The translations under genes and the position numbers were made by a program. This document shows positions 44,601 to 50,700 of a DNA stretch of 64,000 nt, piece by piece (position 1 is the first letter of the stretch; each line of letters opens with the position of its first letter). The notes under the pieces are model-generated. The model had not been told where the DNA came from and did not search any database. It worked only from the letters and a program-made list of their open reading frames with translations. This DNA is from Planctomycetaceae bacterium (GTDB lineage: Bacteria; Planctomycetota; UBA1135; GCA-002686595): positions 62,001-126,000 of the forward strand of contig WYBT01000038.1 of assembly GCA_011525785.1 (NCBI GenBank). Direction: 5' to 3'.

Positions 44601-44742
44601 CCTGGCTGCGGTCAAGTCGGAGGCCGCTCACCGCTGGGTGGCTGCGGTGAACGCCGACGCGTCATTCGGCCGGTGGAGCTATGCCGTCATCGCGCGGCCG
44701 GAGGAGCTCGAGCGCGCCCTAGCCGGCTGCGGTGCGCCCTAG
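41623..44742 (+). CDS. res: Type III restriction enzyme subunit (Res), SF2 helicase plus PD-(D/E)xK nuclease
   Basis: A 1039-residue ATP-dependent restriction subunit. Superfamily-2 motifs appear in order: Walker A M-A-T-G-S-G-K161-T (155-162), DEAH box N-D348-E-A-H-H-A-Y, motif III S407-A-T-P, and motif VI Q-V-V-G-R-G-L-R-R (667-675). A C-terminal nuclease core follows, Y-L-P-D969-F-I-V and L-E987-T-K989-G. It cuts DNA after ATP-driven communication between unmethylated sites recognised through Mod. The ATG overlaps the DUF4276 stop (ATGA); the frame extends upstream to 41515 but that region belongs to the other gene. All catalytic motifs are intact, so the enzyme should be active. Confidence 0.93.
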   Translation: MSRFEVPQPILNSPYEKPAKHWYLEEGREPQLRDGRRMALYYYRAARAAAESDAEDVGTAIELKLVSRIRGRLERWRAEGWPGTTRTTRELLEYWTREGRKHRLFFAQIEAAETVILLTEARADFLHGIDVPWDEPSDDRKAAGVRAFRRYACKMATGSGKTTVMGMLAAWSILNKVHDRADARFSDIVLAVCPNVTIRERLSELDPKRGEASLYRTRDLVPPHQMADLAQGSVVVTNWHAFQPRELQVSGVSARVTKLGKPKRIEETIYLGPKTTTARGKRYMTSDELRRQVDGKQISVIAEETDAAGNVIRVKTERYEYLESDAKIVERVLGREVGRKRNVLVFNDEAHHAYRIRKQREEAAEVDEDEDPEVDFDAELDEEATVWIEGLDRIHKLAGINVCVDLSATPYYLSTAGAEANRPFPWVVSDFGLVDAIESGLVKIPQFAVRDTSGAAVPGYFNIWRWIVPQLSTAERGGARGNPKPEAVLKWAHTPIAMIGGLWQEKFAQWRAEGNPRPPILILVCKNTKIARVVYEWIAEGKGPYGIPPCRITELRNAEGAQVTIRADSKVVSETDSGSAKSDEDAWMRFQLDTAGRLDWPRDSQGSPIYPEGFEALAKKLERPLHPPGRDVRCIVSVGMLTEGWDCNTVTHIIGLRPFMSQLLCEQVVGRGLRRESYAVGPDDKMSEEVAKILGVPFLVIPTKENEGATKAAAVERKHVCALPERSKLEIRYPRVEGYIQQVRNRVRLGWDLVPRLVLDPANIPPAIEMKGLLPTNKGVPSLTGPGRLENVTLDAFRKSVREQELVFRMARDLTNDYSSRPSCTVPPHELFPQFVAHVRHYLAEKVEPRAPAVLVDVFLSPYYGWALERLAESVRPDTTAGEAPELPRYEASRGPGSTSEVDFWTARDVRPTTKSHVNFVVADTPKLEQQVGQRLDADPRVQTFVKNAGLGFAVPYLHNGQAREYLPDFIVRLQAAGGAAHHLILETKGYDPLAAVKSEAAHRWVAAVNADASFGRWSYAVIARPEELERALAGCGAP

Positions 44743-44802
44743 ACGGCCCATGGCGCCCGCGCGTTCGGACCCCGTGCCGCGCTGAATCGGGCTGTTCGGG
44801 CC

Positions 44803-44835
44803 CGGCGCCTGCAGGTTCCCCGGGCTCGGGCGCCG
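44803..44835 (+). terminator. Possible terminator after res
   Basis: A 7-bp stem CGGCGCC / GGCGCCG with a 19-base loop, followed by AAAAGGGC, 60 bp after the res stop. The stem is modest in a GC-rich background. Confidence 0.35.
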
Positions 44836-44966
44836 AAAAGGGCTTTCGAAGGGCGCAAAGCTCTAGCGCGCGGAAGGGTTTGCCCGAACCATAGGGGGAC
44901 GGTGGCCCGAGCGCGCGGCTGCCCGACTCCCCCAAGCTCCCCCAGGCCGCCCCGCCGTCCGACTCC

Positions 44967-47015
44967 ATGCGCATCTACCTGGCCGACCTCGGCCACAACC
45001 TGCTCACGAAGAGTTCGGATGTGTATCCGCTCGGAGTCGCGAACCTGGCGATGTTCGCGAAGGCTCATTTCGCGGCGCATCGCCCGCAAGAGCCGCTGGA
45101 GGTCGAGCTCTTCCGAGAGCCGCAAGATTTGAAGCGCGCGCTCGATGCGCGGGCGCCCGACGTCCTGGGGCTGTCGAACTACGCCTGGAACGAGGAGCTC
45201 AGCTACCACTTCGCGCAGTACGTGAAGGCGCGGTCGCCGCGGACGCTCGTAGTGATGGGCGGGCCGAACTATCCGCTCGTCGACAGCGTGCGCGAGAGCT
45301 TCCTGCGCGCGCTACCCAAGGTCGACTGCTACGTCGACGGCCCGACCTACGAAGGCGAGCGAGCGTTCGTGAACCTGCTCGAGCGCTTCCTCGCGGCCGG
45401 GCGGCGCGTCGAAGGGCTGCGCGAGGAGCGCACCGCGGGCGTCGACTGGATCGACTCGCGCTCGGGTGAGTTCGTGCGCGGCGGCGAAGTCGAACGCATT
45501 CGCGACCTCGACGAGATCCCCAGCCCCTACCTCGCGGGCCTGATGGATCCGTTCATCCCCACGGGCTACTTCCCGATGATGCAGATCTCGCGCGGGTGCC
45601 CGTTCACCTGCGCCTTCTGCAACAGCGGCGTGCGCTCGAACAACCGCGTCTTCGCGCACTCGATCGACAACGTCAAGGCCGACCTCGACTACCTCGCGCA
45701 GCGCATCAAGCCGCAGATCACGCTGTGCTTCGCCGACGACAACTTCGGCATGTTCGAGCGCGACGAGGAGATCGCGGACTACATCGGCTGGCTGCAGGAC
45801 CAGTACGGCTGGCCGCGCTACATCCGCACGACGACCGGCAAGAACAAGGGCGAGCGCATCATCAAGGTCATGCGCAAGGTGCGTGGCGCGCTGCCCATGA
45901 CGGCCGCGGTGCAGTCGATGAACCCGGTCGTGCTCAAGAACATCAAGCGCGACAACATCAAGCTCGAGACCTACCGCGAGATCCAGCGCGAACTCGAGAG
46001 CCAGGGGATGCAGAGCTACGGCGAGTTGATCCTGTGCTTGCCGGGCGAGAGCAAGCAGAGCTTCCTCGACGCCGTCGAGAAGCTGCTCGACGCCGGCGCC
46101 AAGCGCATCTCGGCGCACCAACTGATGCTGCTGCACGGCGCGGAGCTCGCCAATCCCGACGAGCGCGCGAAGTTCGGCTTCGACACGCGCTTCCGCGTCG
46201 TGGCGCGCAACATCGGCGACTACACCGGAGAGCCGGTGATCGAAGTCGAGGAGATGGTGGTCGCGACGCCGGATTTCAGCTTCGCCGACTACCTCGAAAC
46301 GCGCGTCTTCCACCTGCTCCTCACGATCTTCCACTACGAGGGCAACTACGACGAGCCGTTCCAGTACGCGCGCCAGCGCGGCGTCAAGCCGTTCGAGCTC
46401 GTGCGGCACATGCAGACGCTGCTTGCGTCGGCGCCAGCGGCGTTCAAGCGCGTGCTCGACGACTTCGTCAAGGAGAGCCAGGAGGAGATCTTCCCCACGC
46501 GCGAGGCCTGCCTGGAGTGGGCGCGCGCGCACTACGCGCAGCTCGTCGACGGAACGCTCGGCGGCAACCTGCTCTCGAAGTACTCGATGCTCGGCCGCTT
46601 CTACACCACGCGCGAGTCGCTCGACTTCCTCCGCGCCGCCATCGCCAGCGCGCTGGACGCGAAGAACGGCTCGCACGACGCGCGCGAGCTCGCTGCCGTG
46701 ATCGACCACGTCCGCAACCTCGCGCTGCACGTGCCCTTCGCGCAAACCGCGCTCGAGCGCAAGCGCTGGACCTCGCACTACGACGTCGAGGCCTGGGCCG
46801 GCGCCGGCTACTCGCGGCCGCTGGCGGAGTTCGCCTTCGAGCGGCCGCGCGAGCTGTCGGCCGAGGCCACCGACGCGACCCGCGCGCTGATCCTGGCCAA
46901 GGTCGAGGCCTTCGGCGAGCACGCTTCCGGCCTGGGCAAGTTCACGCGTACGATGTTCGCGCGGGATCTGCGCCGCGCGCTGGTGCGCGAGGGAGCGGCG
47001 CTCGCACGCCCCTGA
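44967..47015 (+). CDS. B12-binding-domain radical SAM protein
   Basis: A 682-residue protein. The N-terminal cobalamin-binding-like domain (about 1-150) has L-G-L-S-N-Y-A-W-N-E and V-V-M-G-G-P-N-Y-P. The radical SAM core starts with C211-P-F-T-C215-A-F-C218-N-S-G, and the metal-and-substrate face includes C-F-A-D-D-N-F-G and L-I-L-C-L-P-G-E-S. A 200-residue helical C-terminal region follows. ATG 44967 starts directly with the expected first strand, MRIYLADLG. The glycosyltransferase gene begins 17 bp after its stop, so the pair may modify a lipid or polysaccharide; the reaction is unknown. Confidence 0.85.
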   Translation: MRIYLADLGHNLLTKSSDVYPLGVANLAMFAKAHFAAHRPQEPLEVELFREPQDLKRALDARAPDVLGLSNYAWNEELSYHFAQYVKARSPRTLVVMGGPNYPLVDSVRESFLRALPKVDCYVDGPTYEGERAFVNLLERFLAAGRRVEGLREERTAGVDWIDSRSGEFVRGGEVERIRDLDEIPSPYLAGLMDPFIPTGYFPMMQISRGCPFTCAFCNSGVRSNNRVFAHSIDNVKADLDYLAQRIKPQITLCFADDNFGMFERDEEIADYIGWLQDQYGWPRYIRTTTGKNKGERIIKVMRKVRGALPMTAAVQSMNPVVLKNIKRDNIKLETYREIQRELESQGMQSYGELILCLPGESKQSFLDAVEKLLDAGAKRISAHQLMLLHGAELANPDERAKFGFDTRFRVVARNIGDYTGEPVIEVEEMVVATPDFSFADYLETRVFHLLLTIFHYEGNYDEPFQYARQRGVKPFELVRHMQTLLASAPAAFKRVLDDFVKESQEEIFPTREACLEWARAHYAQLVDGTLGGNLLSKYSMLGRFYTTRESLDFLRAAIASALDAKNGSHDARELAAVIDHVRNLALHVPFAQTALERKRWTSHYDVEAWAGAGYSRPLAEFAFERPRELSAEATDATRALILAKVEAFGEHASGLGKFTRTMFARDLRRALVREGAALARP

Positions 47016-47032
47016 AGTCCGCCGCGCGCAAC

Positions 47033-47824
47033 GTGAACGTCGACGAGCCCGAACTGTCGTTCGTGATGCCCTGCTACAACGAGCAGGAGTCGATTCCCTT
47101 CACGATTCCGCCCTTCTGCGAGGCCTTCGCCAAGGCCGGCGTGAAGCTCGAACTCGTCGCCTGCGACAACGGCTCGAAGGACCGCACCGGCGAGATCCTG
47201 CGCGCGCTGCAGCACAAGGGCTTGCCGATCGTCGTCCACAAAGTCGAGGTCAACGAGGGCTACGGCAACGGCATCCTGCAGGCCTTCGCCTCGTGCCGTG
47301 CGCCGTGGATCGGGATGATCCCGTGCGATGGCCAGGTCGACCCCGAGGACGTCGTCAAGCTGTTCCAGGCCGTGCGCTACACCGACGGCAAGGTGCTCGG
47401 CAAAGTGCGCCGGCGCTTTCGCATGGACGGCCCGCTGCGCAAGGTCGTGAGCGTGCTCTACAACCTGCTCGTCTTCACGCTCTACCCGGGCCTGGGCTCG
47501 ATCGACGTCAACGGCAGCCCCAAGATCCTGCACCGCGAAGTGCTGCGCCGCCTCGACCTCAAGAGCAAGCGCTGGTTCCTCGACCCCGAGCTGATGATCA
47601 AGGCGCACTACCTGGGCGTGCGCACGCTCGAGATGAACGTCTTCGCGCGCATGCGCGGCCACGGCCTCTCCCACGTGCGCGCGAGCACCTGCGTCGAGTT
47701 CTTCACCAACCTGATCTCCTATCGCTTCGGCGGCGCGCTCTCCGACTGGCGCAAACGGGCCGAACCGCTGCCCGCGGGGCCGCTGCACGAGGCGCCCGAG
47801 TTCGAGCTGCCTGGTGCGCGCTGA
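47033..47824 (+). CDS. Family 2 glycosyltransferase (DPM1-like)
   Basis: A 263-residue GT-A enzyme with no membrane helices. L-S-F-V-M-P-C-Y-N-E-Q-E-S (about 7-19) is the N-terminal GT2 strand, V-A-C-D-N-G-S-K-D-R-T the nucleotide-sugar contact, and I-P-C-D-G-Q-V-D supplies the metal-binding acids. The layout fits polyprenyl-phosphate mannosyl/glucosyltransferases and GT2 enzymes of surface polysaccharide assembly. GTG 47033 is chosen as the first start giving the normal N terminus; no ATG is available. Probably co-transcribed with the preceding radical SAM gene. Confidence 0.85.
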   Translation: MNVDEPELSFVMPCYNEQESIPFTIPPFCEAFAKAGVKLELVACDNGSKDRTGEILRALQHKGLPIVVHKVEVNEGYGNGILQAFASCRAPWIGMIPCDGQVDPEDVVKLFQAVRYTDGKVLGKVRRRFRMDGPLRKVVSVLYNLLVFTLYPGLGSIDVNGSPKILHREVLRRLDLKSKRWFLDPELMIKAHYLGVRTLEMNVFARMRGHGLSHVRASTCVEFFTNLISYRFGGALSDWRKRAEPLPAGPLHEAPEFELPGAR

Positions 47825-47925
47825 GTCGGGCCGGGCAACGCAGGTCCGGGCGCCTGCAGGCTCAGGCGGCGCCGGGAGGTTGGTGAATTCGCCCTGGGGC
47901 CCCGGGCTACGCGCGGGGGGCTGTC

Positions 47926-47982
47926 CGGGCATTTGGATTGAAAAATGAACGCAGCGCGTCGATATTTCAAGCTAAATGCCCG
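47926..47982. promoter_or_regulatory. Inverted repeat overlapping the start of the AAA_14 ATPase gene
   Basis: Two 18-base arms (47926-47943 and 47965-47982; CGGGCATTT-n3-TTGAAA and its complement) differ only in the central three bases. The sequence is AT-rich for this genome. The ATG of the ATPase (47976) lies in the right arm, so a bound protein or an mRNA hairpin here would block translation or transcription. Confidence 0.55.
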
Positions 47983-49142
47983 AATCGGTCGTCCGCCTCG
48001 CGCTCCTCGAGCTGCTCCACCAGCGCTTTCGGGGAGCACCCATCGTCGCCCTGCTCGGTCCGCGCCAGGTCGGCAAGACCACGCTCGCGCGGCAGCTGGC
48101 GGCGGCTGCCGACTCAGCCACCGTCTTCGACCTCGAGGATCCGCGCTCGCTCGCGCGCCTCGAGCATCCGCTGAGCGCGCTCGAGCCGCTCGAGGGCTTG
48201 GTCGTGATCGACGAGATCCAGCGTCGGCCGGAGCTGTTCGAGCTGCTGCGCGTGCTCGTCGACCGCGAACTCTCGAAGACGCGCTTCCTCGTGCTCGGCA
48301 GCGCCTCGCCAGCGCTCATCGCCGACGCGACCGAGACGCTCGCCGGGCGCGTGTCGTTCGTCGACGTCACGGGCTTCGATCTCGGTGATGTCGGAGGCGA
48401 GCACTTCGACTCGCTGTGGCTGCGCGGCGGCTTTCCGCGCGCGTACCTGGCCGAGTCCGACGAGCACAGCGCGCAGTGGCGCGAGGACTTCGTCCGCACC
48501 TTCCTCGAGCGCGACCTGCCGCAACTGGGCGTCAAAGTTCCCGCGCCGACTCTGCGCCGCTTCTGGACCATGCTCGCTCACTGGCATGGGCAGGTCTGGA
48601 GTTCGGCCGAGTTCGCGCGCTCCTTCGGCGTCTCCGATCCAACGGTGCGTCGCTACCTCGACACGCTCAGCGCCGCCATGGTCGTGCGCCAGCTCGCGCC
48701 CTGGCACGAGAACCTCTCCAAGCGCCAAGTGAAGTCGCCCAAAGTCTACGTGCGGGACAGCGGCCTGCTGCACGCGCTGCTCGACTTGCGCACACACGAC
48801 GAGTTGCACAGCCACCCCAAGCTCGGCGCCTCGTGGGAGGGCTTCGCGCTCGAACAGACTCTCGCGATCACAGGCGATCGCAACGCCTACTTCTGGGCCA
48901 CGCACGCCGGCGCCGAACTCGACCTCCTGTGGATCCGCGGCCCCGCGCGCTACGGATTCGAGTTCAAGTTCGCCGACGCGCCGCGCACCACGCGCTCGAT
49001 GCAGCACGCGCTCGCCGACCTGCGCCTCGAACGTCTCTTCATCGTGCATCCAGGCCGCGAGTCGCACGTGCTCACCGAGCGCATCGACGCGCTCTCGATC
49101 AAAGACCTGCCCGTGCGGTTGCGCGAGCTTGCTGGGCGTTGA
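47976..49142 (+). CDS. AAA_14/DUF4143 ATP-binding protein
   Basis: A 388-residue predicted ATPase of the accessory 'ATP-binding protein, DUF4143' type. Walker A is G-P-R-Q-V-G-K-T-T (about 29-37), Walker B is L-V-V-I-D-E-I-Q-R, and a sensor-like L-G-S-A-S-P follows. The central part contains a winged-helix-like F-A-R-S-F-G-V-S-D-P-T-V-R-R-Y-L-D-T-L. The C-terminal DUF4143 region ends in a nuclease-like G-A-E-L-D-L-L-W ... F-E-F-K-F-A pattern with acidic and lysine residues. Function is unknown and the family is widespread in mobile regions. Its start is embedded in an inverted repeat. Confidence 0.88.
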   Translation: MPESVVRLALLELLHQRFRGAPIVALLGPRQVGKTTLARQLAAAADSATVFDLEDPRSLARLEHPLSALEPLEGLVVIDEIQRRPELFELLRVLVDRELSKTRFLVLGSASPALIADATETLAGRVSFVDVTGFDLGDVGGEHFDSLWLRGGFPRAYLAESDEHSAQWREDFVRTFLERDLPQLGVKVPAPTLRRFWTMLAHWHGQVWSSAEFARSFGVSDPTVRRYLDTLSAAMVVRQLAPWHENLSKRQVKSPKVYVRDSGLLHALLDLRTHDELHSHPKLGASWEGFALEQTLAITGDRNAYFWATHAGAELDLLWIRGPARYGFEFKFADAPRTTRSMQHALADLRLERLFIVHPGRESHVLTERIDALSIKDLPVRLRELAGR

Positions 49143-49173
49143 GCGAGTCCCTCACGGGGCGGACTCCAGTTGC

Positions 49174-49224
49174 GGTTCCGGTGCGTGGGTAAATTGCATG
49201 GCGTTCTACCCACGCGACAGAACC
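49174..49224. terminator. Terminator hairpin between convergent genes
   Basis: A perfect 9-bp stem GCGTGGGTA (49183-49191) / TACCCACGC (49207-49215), extended by an outer GGTTC (49174-49178) / GAACC (49220-49224). It lies between the ATPase and LamG genes, which converge here. Confidence 0.65.
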
Positions 49225-49238
49225 GCCGCGCGACGTCG

Positions 49239-50423
49239 CTACGGCACGAAGATCACTTCCAGGCCGCTCGTGAGGTTCGAGCCCGAGCCGCCGGCGTGGT
49301 TGTCGCGGAACCAGAACTGGTAGTACCAGCTGCGGCCGGCCGTGATGGGGCCGACGGCGGGCGTGCCGGCGAAGTCGATGGCGCAGGTGCAGCCGCCGGT
49401 GAGGCCGATCTGTTGGATGGCGCCAAGGCGTTGCAGGCCTGGCTGGAAGGGCAGGATGCAGAGGTAGCCGTCGGCGAAGGGGATCTGCGTCGGCTGGAGA
49501 CCGAAGATGAACTGGCCGGGGCGGCCGGCGGGAGCGCCGGAGACTTCGAGGAGTGCGTTGTTGCTGCTGATCGAGAGCTCGCCGGTGAGGCGCAGCGCTG
49601 CGGCGGCGCCCGAGGAGTTGAGCGAGCTCGCGCAGTAGCTCGTTCCGAGGCCGCCGTCGCCGAGCAGGGGGACGCTCGAGGCCATCCACTGCGGGTCACT
49701 CGCTTCGGCGGCGCTCGTCCAGCCGAGGCGTCCGTGGTGTCCGAGTCCAGACGAGTCGCTCGCGATCTGACCTGCGCCGTCGTCGAAGCGCCAGTACGCC
49801 ACGAGGCCGGGCTGCGGCAGCTCGAGCGAGCGGTTCCAGGTGTTCGCAATCTCCACGGCGCTGCGCACGCGGTTGAAGAGGCGCACCTCGTCGATGCGGC
49901 CGCGGAAGTACTCGTTCTGCAGCAGCACGGGCAGGCCGGCGCCGATGCACAGGTCCGTCGGCGCCGCGTGGGTCAGCGCGCCCATCGTGTGCGGCTCGCT
50001 CGCGACGCGCACGCCGTCGACGAAGAACTCGGCGCGATCGAGCGCCCACACGCCAGCGAAGTGATGCCACGCGCCGACGTACGTCGTGTGCGGCTGCGTA
50101 TCCGTGGCCGAAGCGCGGAACTGCGTGCCGCGCGTGGCCATGATCTGCATGCGTGCGTCGAAGTCCTGGTCGGCGGTCAGGAAGTACGCGTCGTGCTCGC
50201 CCTTGCGCAGCAGGCGTGTGTTCCAGTCCTGCGGGCCGTCGAGCCAGGCCCACAGCTCGATGGTGATCTCGCCCGGCTCGAGGTGCGCAGTGCGATCGAC
50301 GAGCACGAAGTCGTCGACGCCGTCGAAGGCGAGGCATCCTCCTGCTGCGGTCTGCGCGGCAGCGGGCAGCGCGAGCAACAAGGGCAGGCACAGGACGGTG
50401 CGCGGCAGCGATCGAGTGGACAT
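49239..50423 (-). CDS. Exported LamG-domain protein with planctomycete-type C-terminal domain
   Basis: A 394-residue secreted protein. ATG 50423 follows GGAGG by five bases and begins a signal peptide (1-24, ending LPAAAQ). Residues about 25-230 form a LamG/concanavalin-like domain (C-L-A-F-D-G-V-D-D-F-V-L-V, then E-I-T-I-E-L-W-A-W-L and G-R-I-D-E-V-R-L-F-N-R-V). The C-terminal 135 residues begin near Y-C-A-S-S-L-N-S-S-G and end in W-F-R-D ... S-N-L-T-S-G-L-E-V. This type is related in ending, but not clearly in sequence, to the YCT domain of the other exported proteins here. The role is probably extracellular binding of carbohydrate or protein. Confidence 0.85.
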   Translation of the reverse strand: MSTRSLPRTVLCLPLLLALPAAAQTAAGGCLAFDGVDDFVLVDRTAHLEPGEITIELWAWLDGPQDWNTRLLRKGEHDAYFLTADQDFDARMQIMATRGTQFRASATDTQPHTTYVGAWHHFAGVWALDRAEFFVDGVRVASEPHTMGALTHAAPTDLCIGAGLPVLLQNEYFRGRIDEVRLFNRVRSAVEIANTWNRSLELPQPGLVAYWRFDDGAGQIASDSSGLGHHGRLGWTSAAEASDPQWMASSVPLLGDGGLGTSYCASSLNSSGAAAALRLTGELSISSNNALLEVSGAPAGRPGQFIFGLQPTQIPFADGYLCILPFQPGLQRLGAIQQIGLTGGCTCAIDFAGTPAVGPITAGRSWYYQFWFRDNHAGGSGSNLTSGLEVIFVP

Positions 50424-50700
50424 GGCGGCCTCCGAGTGGGGAGCGGGGTGGTGCGCTGCGAGCTGCGACTCGCGGTGCGCACGCAATCTCGCTCGCGCGC
50501 ATCGCGCGGACCATGCGATGCACAGCCCCAGGCGGTGCGAACGAGTGGGCGCCGCTGCCTACGACCCTTTGGGCACGAGCGCACTGCCGCGGCGGCGCGA
50601 GTGGTCTTCGACGGCTCGCGATCTGCACGGCCATGCTGCGAGCGGGGGAAAGAACGCGCGCGCGCGTTCGTCGATCCGCGAGCCCCCGGGCTCGGTTCCC
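50424..50700. other. 277-bp divergent leader region
   Basis: Lies between the LamG gene (minus) and the large repeat protein (plus). Promoters for both are expected; no individual element could be defined. Confidence 0.4.

Noticed and set aside
47926-47982. Transposon terminal inverted repeats
   Set aside because: The arms face each other across only 21 bp with no transposase between them or target duplication visible, so an operator or mRNA hairpin is more likely.
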